Positions 1 to 10,762 of a stretch of DNA of 64,000 nucleotides are shown piece by piece. Source of the stretch: Lamellibrachia satsuma. Its lineage: Eukaryota; Annelida; Polychaeta; Sabellida; Siboglinidae. Every line of letters starts with the position of its first letter. Within the stretch, counting starts at the first letter, position 1. The notes under the pieces are model-generated. The model was not told the origin of the DNA, made no database searches, and was given only the letters and a program-made list of their open reading frames with translations. Made by a program: the position numbers and the translations under genes. The DNA lies in contig BSQZ01000018.1 of NCBI GenBank assembly GCA_033239005.1, forward strand, positions 8,095,036 to 8,159,035, written 5' to 3'.

Positions 1-407
1 CGATGTAGATGAATGTTGCAGGAACCCCATGGCTGGTGGAGGTCCGATGTAGATGAATGTTGCAGGAACCCCATGGCTGGTGGAGGTCCGATGTAGATGA
101 ATGTTGCAGGAACCCCATGGCTGGTGGAGGTCCGATGTAGATGAATGTTGCAGGAACCCCATGGCTGGTGGAGGTCTGATGTAGATGAATGTTGCAGGAA
201 CCCCATGGCTGGTGGAGGTCCGATGTAGATGAATGTTGCAGGAACCCCATGGCTGGTGGAGGTCTGATGTAGATGAATGTTGCAGGAACCCCATGGCTGG
301 TGGAGGTCCGATGTAGATGAATGTTGCAGGAACCCCATGGCTGGTGGAGGTCCGATGTAGATGAATGTTGCAGGAACCCCATGGCTGGTGGAGGTCTGAT
401 GTAGATG
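1..407. repeat. 44-bp minisatellite, about 9 units
   Basis: A 44-bp unit beginning CGATGTAGATGAATG repeats head to tail from the first base of the window, so the array probably continues to the left. Units are nearly identical; the main variation is C or T in the first position of CGATGTAG. The array ends in a partial unit before GACCTCTAATAA. Confidence 0.97.
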
Positions 408-1331
408 AGACCTCTAATAAATTGGAACATGATTTCAGGTGTGTATGTTGTTAAGGTAACTTCACTGACTTTACAACTCACCTCAACTACATATGCCAGG
501 ACAAACAGAAAAAAACATACTATGTGACCTTGACCTTGGGAAAGGCACAGTATGATCATTGCACACTTTCAACACTACTTAATTCTGATTGGTCTATTTT
601 GACCTTCAGAACGTTAATATTTGGGCGCATTTTGATAGCCCTGTCTACAATAAAATTATGAAATGTTGGTATAAAAATGGTACATAAACATAAAATTAAC
701 AGAAATGTTGATAAGTGTGACCTTTATGTGACCTTGACGGTGGAAGTTGAAAAAATAATGTTGATACATTGCCTTTAAAGTGAAATAGTTCAAGAAATAT
801 ACACCATAACCCATTATTATTCTTCATGGTTCTGGCAGCCATTTTGAAGCTTTAAATTTTTAGAAAAAATGTATCGTCTGGCTGCCTGCAGCGCCTAAAA
901 ATCATTCAGAATAAAAAAACTGTACATCTTAAAACAAGGTAGGCCTGCTCCACCCCTGAACTAATGGCCATTTTACCACAATTTTACTCAAAGTTCCCCA
1001 CATTTCTATGAGCAAACTCTTGCGACACTGCCTGTGCCTAACCTAGCAGCAAATCACAACCCAACAAATCACTGTCATTCTACAATTATCTAGGATCACA
1101 TAAGTTTGATGCTTTGCTTTCCAAAGTATTGCAAAAACTGCCTAAACATCCACATGAAATAAGAAGTTTTGACCTGTCTTTAGACAAGACCAACAATACA
1201 CCTAAAACTTACCTTCCTTTAAAATAGTTTAGTTTGAAGTGCAATGGTATTAGTACAAATGAGACATTCCCACTACAAAAAAGACAATCCCACAAAACAT
1301 GAGACATTCCCACTAACACGAGACAACCCAC
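408..1331. other. non-coding, AT-rich, no gene seen
   Basis: I see no coding signal or recognisable element on either strand. It lies downstream, in the minus-strand sense, of the WDR18-like exon and may be intron; no further WD40 exon was recognised in it. Confidence 0.5.
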
Positions 1332-1456
1332 CTTTGTGTGTGAGTGTGCGTACACACTGCTGACTGCAGATATCCCACACCTTCACTGACGAGTCCTTTG
1401 ACCCTGACACTAGCAGCGTGTCATCCAGTGACGTCACCAGACATGTCACTTCTTTA
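1332..1456 (-). CDS. WDR18-like WD40 exon
   Basis: A 125-bp exon on the minus strand. It encodes one WD40 blade with the pattern VTCL...LLVSGSKDSSVKVWD followed by a Q-C-x-R-T-L segment and a terminal KG. The order of VTCL, LLSGS, a V-x-WD block, QC and RT matches the last WD repeat of WDR18, a WD40 protein of the rixosome/PELP1 complex that acts in 60S ribosome maturation; this is from memory of the family. The exon is bounded by a minus-strand acceptor (TGATTGCAG at 1457-1465) and a donor (AAAG then GTGGGT at 1331). Both borders fit GT..AG splicing, and the frame is open across the exon. No neighbouring WDR18 exon was recognised, so the rest of the gene is outside the window or too diverged. 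It could also be another WD40 protein with a similar blade. Confidence 0.65.
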
Positions 1457-1602
1457 CTGCAATCATAAAAGAACAAACCTGATAAATAAAATAATGGGAT
1501 TAGTGTCAACAGCTACATTTCAATGCACTTACATATGTGGCGATTGTGAGTACTGGTGGTGCCACCTGTCTTGTTAACCAAGTTAGTAATGTTAGACGTT
1601 GT

Positions 1603-1790
1603 AACATATCATAGGGAAAGAGGACTTCTATATCCCCACATATCATAGGGAAAGAGGACTTTTTCATCCTTACATATCATAGGGAGAGGACTTCTATATC
1701 CCCACATATCATAGGGAAAGAGGACTTCCACATCCCCACATATCATAGGGAACAGGACTTCCATATCCCCACATATCATAGGGGAAGAGG
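1603..1790. repeat. about 34-bp minisatellite, 5-6 units
   Basis: Imperfect units carrying CATATCATAGGGAAAGAGG and TATCCCCA recur with a spacing of about 30-34 bp. Units differ by short deletions. Confidence 0.9.
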
Positions 1791-2064
1791 CACTTGAACC
1801 GTATAACACTTTCACCTGGGATATAATAGATGCCCAGGATGAGGTGTTTACAAACCAATCAATAATACTGAATCATGAAGATGTGAGCAGAGTTATGATC
1901 ACCGAAGAAGAATCTGACATTAAAATACATAAATTTTTCGCATACCAACAGAAACAAGGGGAGATTATTGCCCAGTTTAATACTGAAATGAAGTCAAAAA
2001 TGAAGTTATGTGACATATTAGAACAATTTGTTGTTTCTCACCCAGCTGGTACAAAGTGTAAGTG
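1790..2064 (+). CDS. unrecognised open segment, possible coding remnant
   Basis: The plus frame is open from about 1790 to the stop at 2062-2064. It has protein-like composition: FTWDIIDAQDEVF, then an acidic ITEEESDIK stretch and a KSKMKLCDILEQF segment. There is no good start codon, and the upstream edge runs out of the 34-bp array. I do not recognise a family. It could be an exon or a decayed transposon ORF, or chance. Confidence 0.25.
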
Positions 2065-2091
2065 ACAGTTCAATGCGAGAGAGACTTATGA

Positions 2092-4912
2092 ATTGTAGAC
2101 CTAGATTTAGAGAAGACCATCCAGACCCACAGACACAAGCCCAAGAGTTAGACACTGATCCTCCGGAGAAGACCATCCAGACCCACAGACACAAGTCCAA
2201 GAGTTAGACACTGATCCTCCGGAGAAGACCATCCAGACCCACAGACACAAGCCCAGGAGTTAGACATTGATCCTCCGGAGAAGACCATCCAGACCCACAG
2301 ACACAAGCCCAGGAGTTAGACACTGATCCTCCGGAGAAGACCATCCAGACACAAGCCCAGGAGTTAGACACTGACCCTCTGGAGAAGACCATCCAGACAC
2401 ACAGACACAAGCCCAGGAGTTAGACACTGACCCTCCGGAGAAGACCATCCAGACACACAGACACAAGCCCAGGAGTTAGACACTGATCCTCCGGAGAAGA
2501 CCATCCAGACACAAGCCCAGGAGTTAGACACTGACCCTCCGGAGAAGACCATCCAGACACACAGACAAAAGTCCAAGAGTTACACACTGACCCTCCGGAG
2601 AAGACCATCCAGACACAAGCCCAGGAGTTAGACACTGACCCTCTGGAGAAGACCATCCAGACACACAGACACAAGTCCAAGAGTTACACACTGACCCTCC
2701 GGAGAAGACCATCCAGACCCACAGACACAAGCCCAGGAGTTAGACACTGATCCTCCGGAGAAGACCATCCAGACACACAGACACAAGCCCAGGAGTTAGA
2801 CACTGATCCTCCGGAGAAGACCATCCAGACACACAGACACAAGCCCAGGGGTTTAGGCACTGACCCTCCGGAGAAGACCATCCAGACACACAGACACAAG
2901 CCCAGGAGTTACACACTGATCCTCCGGAGAAGACCATCCAGACACACAGACACAAGCCCAGGAATTACACATTGATCCTCCGGAGAAGACCATCCAGACA
3001 CACAGACACAAGCCCAGGAGCTAGACACTGATCCTACGGAGAAGACCATCCAGACCCACAGACACAAGCCCAGGAATTACACATTGATCCTCCAGAGAAG
3101 ACCATCCAGACACACAGACACAAGCCCAGGAGTTAGACACTGATCCTCCGGAGAAGACCATCCAGACACACAGACACAAGCCCAGGAGTTAGACACTGAC
3201 CCTCCGGAGAAGACCACCCAGACACAAGTCCAAGAGTTACACACTGACCCCCCGGAGAAGACCATCTAGACACAAGCCCAGGAGTTAGACACTGACCCTC
3301 TGGAGAAGACCATCCAGACACACAGACAAAAGTCCAAGAGTTACACACTGACCCTCCGGAGAAGACCATCCAGACCCACAGACACAAGCCCAGGAGTTAG
3401 ACACTGATCCTACGGAGAAAACCATCCAGACCCACAGACACAAGCCCAGGAGTTACACATTGATCCTCCGGAGAAGACCATCCAGACACACAGACACAAG
3501 CCCAGGAGTTTAGGCACTGACCCTCCGGAGAAGACCATCCAGACACACAGACACAAGCCCAGGAGTTACACACTGATCCTCCGGAGAAGACCATCCAGAC
3601 ACACAGACACAAGCCCAGGAGTTTAGGCACTGACCCTCCGGAGAAGACCATCCAGACACACAGACACAAGCCCAGGAGTTACACACTGATCCTCCGGAGA
3701 AGACCATCCAGACACACAGACACAAGCCCAGGAGTTAGACACTGACCCTCCGGAGAAGACCATCCAGACACACAGACACAAGTCCAAGAGTTACACACTG
3801 ACCCCCCGGAGAAGACCATCCAGACACAAGCCCAGGAGTTAGACACTGACCCTCTGGAGAAGACCATCCAGACACACAGACAAAAGTCCAAGAGTTACAC
3901 ACTGACCCTCCGGAGAAGACCATCCAGACCCACAGACACAAGCCCAGGAGTTAGACACTGATCCTACGGAGAAAACCATCCAGACCCACAGACACAAGCC
4001 CAGGAGTTACACATTGATCCTCCGGAGAAGACCATCCAGACACAAGTCCAAGAGTTAGACACTGATCCTCCGGAGAAGACCATCCAGACACACAGACACA
4101 AGCCCAGGAGTTAGACACTGATCCTACGGAGAAAACCATCCAGACCCACAGACACAAGCCCAGGAGTTACACATTGATCCTCCGGAGAAGACCATCCAGA
4201 CCCACAGACACAAGTCCAAGAGTTAGACACTGATCCTCCGGAGAAGACCATCCAGACACACAGACACAAGCCCAGGAGTTAGACACTGACCCTCCGGAGA
4301 AGACCATCCAGACACACAGACACAAGTCCAAGAGTTACACACTGACCCCCCGGAGAAGACCATCCAGACACAAGCCCAGGAGTTAGACACTGACCCTCTG
4401 GAGAAGACCATCCAGACACACAGACAAAAGTCCAAGAGTTACACACTGACCCTCCGGAGAAGACCATCCAGACCCACAGACACAAGCCCAGGAGTTAGAC
4501 ACTGATCCTACGGAGAAAACCATCCAGACCCACAGACACAAGCCCAGGAGTTACACATTGATCCTCCGGAGAAGACCATCCAGACACAAAGACACAAGCC
4601 CAGGAGTTTAGGCACTGACCCTCCGGAGAAGACCATCCAGACACACAGACACAAGCCCAGGAGTTAGACACTGATCCTCCGGAGAAGACCATCCAGACAC
4701 ACAGACACAAGCCCAGGAGTTTAGGCACTGATCCTCCGGAGAAGACCATCCAGACACACAGACACAAGCCCAGGAGTTTAGGCACTGATCCTCCGGAGAA
4801 GACCATCCAGACACACAGACACAAGCCCAGGAGTTAGACACTGATCCTCCGGAGAAGACCATCCAGACCCACAGACACAAGCCCAGGAGTTACACACTGA
4901 CCCTCTGGGGAA
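2092..4912. repeat. large minisatellite, 56-bp and 46-bp unit types
   Basis: About 50 head-to-tail units with the core CTCCGGAGAAGACCATCCAG. A 56-bp unit carries the extra CACACAGACA decamer; a shorter 46-bp variant lacks it. Subtypes (GACACTGATC, TACACACTGACC, TTTAGGCACTGACC, CTACGGAGAAAA) recur in the same order, showing a higher-order structure of about 544 bp in the right half. Open frames in the array come from the repetition and are not genes. Confidence 0.97.
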
Positions 4913-7440
4913 CGTCGTGAAGACTGTACCAAGCAGCAGCAGGTCACACAGCATTGTTTGGTTTAGCATGAATTATTTTTTCGTGTGTTTTCCGCAGCTC
5001 GATACCCCGTCGACTCCCGGTGTATTTGTGTTTACAATGAAATGGGGACACGCTTGTGCAGACCTTTCTCTGCTTGTATAAATACACCAACTACTTGGTA
5101 GGTTGGTAACGGGCAATCCAATTTTATTCATACACAACAAGGATTGCCGCTGTGCACACTCTAATAGTGACTAAGTCTGCCACAAATTGTGCACAGCCTG
5201 GTATTAAGCTGATGTGTATGATCAATTAGTAAACAATACCGGATAAGATTTAACATTATTGATATTTTCTACTGTAGCTAGCAACTGCCGAAGACAGTCT
5301 TTACCAAAAACCCCTTGCTGCTCTTAAACAAAGCGACAGCATACAAAGAGGGAAAAAATACCTATGTGCAGACAAGCATACATAATTATATGTATATAGT
5401 GCTAGCTAGAGTATTTACAATGATATACACAAAAGTGGGGGAATAAACCCCCCATACAACATTCAGATCAATTCGATATCTAGACATGTTGACACGTAAT
5501 ATGCAAGTTTAGAAAGCGTATCGACACAGAAATACAAATACATCGGGAGGGTGGGTGGGAATAAATTCAGAAGCTCGGATGATGTTCGTATGGCGCAGAG
5601 AAGAAAAGTGATTCAAAACATGGTCCCGCTCGCTATCTGCAAATTTCCCCAGTGTGCACCGCTGGCCAGTAATATTTCCCGAAAAAGTCACATGATCGGT
5701 TGGTGTAACTGGGCCCGCTTAATTAAGCGTCTTACCGATAGAGGGGTGTGCAGGATAGAGATGGGAACAGGTTGTTTGTTAAACACACCTAGCTAATCAG
5801 CTAGGTGCTCGCTGCCCAGCCCCACAAAAAGGCTTTTCATCCTATAGGCCAAAAATTCATATCCATGAGAAAGTTTATCCTTTGATTCCATAGCAGCTGA
5901 GTTTGGTTTGCCTATAAGGGGGCACATGGCTGAAAATTCAAAAATTATAATGTATATTTGCAGTTTGGGTAACAAGTGCCCAGCAATAAATGGATGTATG
6001 CAGTTAGATTGCATACTACTCTTTACGCAAGGCAACAATACCCCAGCTATAATGGCCCCCTTGTGATTGGCTTAGGGAGCTGGACTTTGCACCAGGTATG
6101 TAAATCAGCCCTGCAGCTACTGCATAGTAATACAGGGTTGGACAAAGCTATATTAGCCAATCAGTCTTAAGCATGATGACCATCTGCCCCGCACTCCGAG
6201 CAGTTAATGGAACAAGCAGTTTGAACGTTGAGCAATACGTGTTCCGACTTTTGTGCCTTGATTTTTCAAAACTTTCAATTCGTGTTGAAGAAATTTTGAC
6301 TCGACACGTTGGAATGACTGCTGCTGCTGTGCCAGACATCACTGCTACTTGGCTGAAATTTGAGTATGTCATTCTTTATCAATCTTAATCAATATGCCAT
6401 TTTATGTCCTTTGTTCCATTCGTGTGGCCGATTACAGACGAGACACACAGGCCTTGATTGTGGGACATAGCCATATTTTCTGGCTTTGATGGTTCATTGA
6501 GTCGGCCGGTCCATCCTGGCCCATGGTGTCTTTGGACTTTACCATTGACCGCCACGGATGCTGTGTCCACTACATCAGCATCCATGTAGTGGATGTCCCA
6601 TCTTCCCCTTGTGGCTCTGATGGTAAACGACATCAGTATCAGCCACAGACTCCCGGGACAACCAGGAACTACCAGACAAATTATTGATAGAACTGTCCTG
6701 CGTCATGCTGCTGAGTTGTTGAACTCAATTATTTGGCATGTATGGCTCAGAGTCTCAGGCTCAGACTTAGAGGCTCCATGACCACACTGACCAGCCTGGA
6801 TGGGGGTCTTGTCACTGGTGGGGATGGAAGATTGGACGCTCCATATGGACGATAACTCCGTAAGGGGTAATGTAATATATATTTTAATGTGGTAAGAAAA
6901 ATGCATATCCAAACAACTACACTTAAAATGTTCATACCATCCACAATTACCCAGATTAGAGAAAAATATTCAGTAGACATACAGTATAAGGCCCAAGGTA
7001 TATGGACAATTATTTTTTATTTGCGTGATATGGTCTGGTCGATGTGCAGCTCCTCAAATCACCTTTTGAATGAAACTCAAATGGCGTTTATGTGGGCAAC
7101 GCTACCACTTCTATTTTGGATTATAGGGTAGGCCGACCAGAGCACGTGAACACTTCCTCCCACACTTGGCCAGTACTCTCTTTCAATTTTCCGCCAAAGG
7201 TAATATGTTTGCTCCGCGTGTAAAAAATTTGTTTTCTCAAAAATAACGTTACAAGTTTCGTTTTGTGACGATACTGTTAGTCAGTGTGTTAGACACAATC
7301 CTGTTAGTTTTATTTCACTCGTTTAGCGATAGTGTGCTGGCTTTCGCAAATTATTTAACTGTCATGGATGGGGTGTGTAAGGTGGTGATTTCGCAGATTT
7401 ATTACTGAGACACAAGTAAATCTGTCTACTACATCTGTAA
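4913..7440. other. no gene recognised
   Basis: About 2.5 kb with no supported coding region. Open frames on either strand (for example about 5551-5796 plus, 6385-6633 minus and 6173-6388 plus) are short and match no family I know. A small inverted repeat, CACTACATCAG then CATCCATGTAGTG, lies near 6569-6595. Confidence 0.5.
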
Positions 7441-7689
7441 CAAATTTAATGACAAGGTTTTCCTGTAGTGTTTCAGGATGCCTCCCAAACGTGAAGCGAT
7501 GGTGCCAGCAAGTTACCATGACGAGGTCCTGGTATGATCACCTCACAAGTGACCGAGGACAGCTGAGGTGGTTCCGACCATGCAGGGGACAGCTTCGACC
7601 CCGGTTACAGCTGAGACAACTGCAACAACCCGCGAGTTGACAGCTGTGCCTCAGGCTGCTGAGATGGGCAGTCTGCAACAACAAATGTA

Positions 7690-7800
7690 GTCACAGCTGC
7701 AGCAACTGGGCAGTCACAGCTGCAGCAACTGGGCAGTCACAGCTGCAGCAACTGGGCAGTCACAGCTGCAGCAAGTGGGCAGTCACAGCTGCAGCAGGGT
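7690..7800. repeat. 23-bp tandem repeat in the ORF
   Basis: Five units of a 23-bp sequence containing CAGTCACAGCTGCAGCAA. Since 23 is not a multiple of three, each unit shifts the reading frame, so the expansion itself disrupts the surrounding ORF. Confidence 0.9.
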
Positions 7801-7869
7801 CAGCAGCAGCCGGATGGAATGTGACACCAGATCTGGATCAGTTAGACACAGATGAGTCTGATGAGTTCG

Positions 7870-8126
7870 ATGTAGGGGATGATGAGGATGTAGGGGATGA
7901 TGAGGATGTAGGGGATGATGAGGATGTAGGGGATGATGAGGATGGAGGGGATGATGAGGATGGAGGGGATGATCAGGATGTAGGGGATGATGAGGATGTA
8001 GGGGATGATGAGGATGTAGGGGATGATGAGGATGGAGGGGATGATGAGGATGGAGGGGATGATGAGGATGTAGGGGATGATGAGGATGGAGGGGATGATG
8101 AGGATGGAGGGGATGATGAGGATGCC
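7870..8126. repeat. 18-bp acidic-coding repeat
   Basis: About 14 units of 18 bp (GTAGGGGATGATGAGGAT or the GGAGGG variant). They encode V/G-GDDED on the plus strand in frame with the ORF around them. Its complement is open as well, giving an apparent histidine/proline ORF that is an artefact. Confidence 0.95.
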
Positions 8127-8382
8127 GTCCCATCTGACATGTAATCTTTTGCATCCATTCCACTGGGGGGTTTGTTAGAACCAAAGATAAAGGCCAAAAT
8201 ATGGGCCAAGCAGTTTGTTGATTTGGAATTGTTAGTTAGCGACTCAACATACCAAATTGCTTACATGTTAGATCCGGCCACCAGTAAGCCAGTAAGACCT
8301 ATGTTCATGTTAAGGACCAGGCAAGCAAGAAAATGTCAAATATCGAGCAATAGTCCCGATGCTTTCCTGATCTACATCGCTG

Positions 8383-8392
8383 TCTATACACA
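8383..8392 (+). repeat. target-site duplication, left copy
   Basis: TCTATACACA, identical to 10437-10446. It directly precedes the (CATT)-type tail of the LINE. Confidence 0.85.
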
Positions 8393-8404
8393 TCATTCAT
8401 TCAT

Positions 8405-10219
8405 TTAGGCCCTTAACTCCTCTTGGAGCATAGGCCATCCACAACAGTGCCTCCTGTCTTGGGCAATCCTCTCCAGTTGTTGCCAGCCATTCCCTGTTTG
8501 CTTGATGTCTGCCTCGAGGTCACGTCGCCAGGTGTTTTTTGGTCTCCCCCTCTTTCTCTTGCCTTGGGGGTTCCATGTCAGGACCTGTCTGGTTATGTTT
8601 GTGCTTGGCTTTCTCAAGGTGTGGCCAAGCCATCCCTATCTCCTCTTAAGGATCTCTATCTCTATTTGGGCTTGGTGTGTTCTATCCCAGAGGTCTTTGT
8701 TGCTCACACTGTCCATCCAGTGTATTCGGAGAATTCTTCTTAGGCAATGGTTGACAAATGTCTGGATCCTTATCAGTGTGGTCTTGTTTATTCGCCACGT
8801 TTCCGCTCCGTACAGCAACACGGACTTTACATTTGTGTTAAACAAGCGTATTTTGTTGTTTCTCCAATTACCTTTGACTTCCACACATTTCTCAACAGGT
8901 GGAAAGCTACCCTTGCTTTGCTGATCCTTTTCTTTACGTCAGCCTCTGTCCCTCCATGCGTATCCACTATGCTGCCTAGGTATCTGAAGTCTTTGACCTC
9001 GTCCAGTGTCTCTCCCACAAGCATGATTGGTGTTTCGCAAGTAGCATTTGTTCTCAGGATCTTTGTTTTCCTTTTGTTGATTTTCAACCCAACCCGCTCT
9101 GAAATCAATGCCAGTTCTGTTGTTTTGTCCTGCATCTGCCTATGGCTGTGAGACAGGAGTGCAAGGTCATCCGCAAAGTCCAGGTCATCAAGTTGGGTCA
9201 GCATCGTCCACTGGATTCCATTTCGTTTCTCCTTGGGTGCTGTTTTCGTGACCCAGTCTATGACTAGAATGAAGAGGAATGGTGACAGTAAGCATCCCTG
9301 TCTCACCCCCGTCCTAACCTCAAAGTTCTTTGTAAGTTGACCTTCATGAATGACTCTGCATGACATTCCTTCATAGGAGTTTTTGATCATGTTGACTAGT
9401 TTCTTGGGCACCCCATAGTGTCTTAGCACTTTCCAGAGTGTCTCCATGTCCACACTGTCAATGGCTTTCTCGTAATCAACAAAGTTGATGTATAGGGATG
9501 AGTTCCATTCGATGGATTGTTCCACTATGATTCGCAGTATTGCAATCTGGTCAGTACACGATCTGTCCTGCCTGAAGCCTGCTTGCTGTTCACGCAAAGT
9601 TTGGTCCACTTTGCCTTTCATTCTCTCTAGGATTATTCTGTTTAGAATCTTCCCAGGTACTCACAACAACAATGATTCCTCTGTAGTTATCACAGCGGCT
9701 CAGGTCTCCTTTCTTTGGGATCTTGATAAGGTAACCTTCCTTCCATTCTGCTGGAATTTCTTCTTTTTCCCAGATCTCCTCAAAAAGACTGTACAGCATT
9801 TCTACTGAAGTATTTACATCTGCCTTTAGTGCTTCTGCAGGGATACCATCAGGGCCTGCTACTTTCCCATTTTTATATGTGCGATTGCCTTTTTTTATCT
9901 CTTCTCTAGTGGGTTTATTACAGTCTATTGGGAGATCTGTCTCAGCTGGTTGGATGTCTGGTTGATTCTGCGGTACTGGTCTGTTGAGCAGCTCTTCAAA
10001 ATGCTCTGCCCATCTGTTAAGCTGTTTGTCTGCCCCGATCAGGACGATCCCATTTTTGTCTCTGATTGGCCGCTCTGATTTCTTGAACTTTCCAGCTAAC
10101 TTCCTTGTTGTATCGTAAAGTTGCTTCATGTTCCTGCTAGCTGCTGCCTTTTCTGCCTCTTATGCAAGTCCCTCCACGAAGTTCCTTTTGTCTGTTTTAA
10201 CACTTTTCTTCACCTCTCT
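8405..10219 (-). pseudogene. LINE reverse transcriptase, frameshifted
   Basis: Reading down the minus strand: a linker (KQLYDTTRKLAGKFKKSERP), an RT N-terminal block with GPDGIPAEALK and IPKKGDLSRCDNYRGI (9670-10129), then the RT core at 8827-9621. The core has FVDYEKAIDSVD, GVRQGCLLSPFLF and the catalytic DFADDLALL, followed by YLGSIVD. The thumb region (VLLYGAETW, CLRRILRIHW) is at 8636-8884, and the C-terminal [15 protein letters not shown] block at 8405-8617. Each block is in a different frame, so at least three frameshifts (near 9660, 8880 and 8630) inactivate it. The motifs for RNA-templated DNA synthesis are present but the polypeptide cannot be made in one piece. Confidence 0.85.
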
Positions 10220-10221
10220 GA

Positions 10222-10436
10222 GGGAGTAGACATCAACAGCCAATGGAGTCTCATCAAGGATGCAGTAAACACCACATGCAAAGAGATAATTGGCAGAAGG
10301 AAACCCCAACAGAAAGACTGGATTTCAGTAGAAACAATGAGGAAAATACAGACCAGAAGAGACAAGAAGGAAGCAGTCAACAGCAGCCGCACAAGGGCGG
10401 CAAAGGTAACAGCTCAGAAAGAGCACACTGCAGCTT
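10222..10436 (+). pseudogene. inverted 5' segment of the same LINE
   Basis: Encodes VDINSQWSLIKDAVNTTCKE, then GRRKPQQKDWIS and TRAAKVTAQKEHTA on the plus strand. In this LINE type that block normally comes immediately before the EVKKSVKTDKR block, which here begins the minus-strand part at about 10215. The two adjacent blocks are thus in opposite orientations. Confidence 0.8.
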
Positions 10437-10446
10437 TCTATACACA
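10437..10446 (+). repeat. target-site duplication, right copy
   Basis: TCTATACACA, matching 8383-8392 exactly; marks the right border of the LINE insertion. Confidence 0.85.
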
Positions 10447-10610
10447 GCAATCCCCAATGGAAATTCTAAAATATTTGTAAATAGTTTGCACCATGGCCTC
10501 CGACCCCCACAGCATTTGTTTAGCCTATGACAGAGACTTTAGGAAGTTGCGGACATATAACTCCATGCCATGGTGCCATTTACACAAACAGTGAGTCAAC
10601 ACTGCTAGTT
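10437..10610 (+). pseudogene. recombinase-element-type ORF, right part
   Basis: Begins with the second copy of TCTATACACA. It continues the frame broken at 8392: YTQQSPMEILKYL, an in-frame TAA, then AYDRDFRKLR and a PW segment. The pattern YDxxFRxLR after an LLKY-type segment is what I expect downstream of the AFLIYxAVYT block in the same protein family, which supports one ORF split by the LINE. Ends at a TGA near 10598 and blurs after that. Confidence 0.5.
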
Positions 10611-10675
10611 CTGTTTCTTCCAATCCCCGAAGGCAGCCCAACCCCAGGAAACAATCCTGCAGTTACGGGAAGTGC

Positions 10676-10762
10676 AGGATTGGCCGCTCTGATTTCTTAA
10701 CCTTTCCAGCTAACTTCCTTGTTGTATCGTAAAGTTGCTTCATGTTCCTGCTAGCTGCGTCC
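10676..10762 (-). mobile_element. short second fragment of the same LINE family
   Basis: About 87 bp nearly identical to 10064-10146 (minus-strand coding for KQLYDTTRKLAGK and KKSERPI). It is joined abruptly at 10763 to an R2/NeSL-type fragment. Confidence 0.85.

Larger units (their letters stand above)
7474..8392 (+). pseudogene. recombinase-element-type ORF, left part (interrupted)
   Basis: Coding signal starts at ATG 7479 (MPPKREAMVPASYHDEV, then a stop), continues through a Thr/Ala/Gln-rich stretch, a short repeat and an acidic GDDEDV repeat, then reaches a better conserved block from about 8148 to 8392. That block has PLGGLLEPKIKAKIW and FVDLELLVSDS, then AFLIYIAVYT at its right end. 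This order (PLG..KIKxKIW..VDLxLL ... AFLIYxxxYT) is the pattern I know from ORFs that accompany tyrosine recombinases in marine-invertebrate DIRS- or Crypton-type elements; the assignment is from memory. An in-frame TAA at 8142-8144 separates the acidic repeat from the conserved block. The block stops at the insertion point of the LINE at 8393 and resumes in the same frame at 10437. Not functional. Confidence 0.5.
8393..10436 (-). mobile_element. APE-type LINE with 5' inversion
   Basis: A 5'-truncated non-LTR retrotransposon lies on the minus strand. Its 3' tail is the short TGAATGAATG repeat at about 8393-8404. The sense part is 8393 to about 10220; the most 5' part, about 10222-10436, lies in the opposite orientation with its 5' edge against the start of the sense part. 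This is the rc(A)-B arrangement expected from twin priming during target-primed reverse transcription. A 10-bp duplication, TCTATACACA, flanks the whole unit. The element sits inside the ORF described at 7474-8392 and 10437-10610. The clade is not assigned; it is the endonuclease-RT LINE type with a [14 protein letters not shown]-terminal block, abundant in invertebrate genomes. Confidence 0.85.

Noticed and set aside
7850..7880. CTGATGAG match to the hammerhead ribozyme core
   Set aside because: No GAAA core strand or flanking stems nearby.
7783..8209. His/Pro and Ser/Pro repeat ORFs on the minus strand
   Set aside because: They are complements of the GDDEDV-coding repeat.
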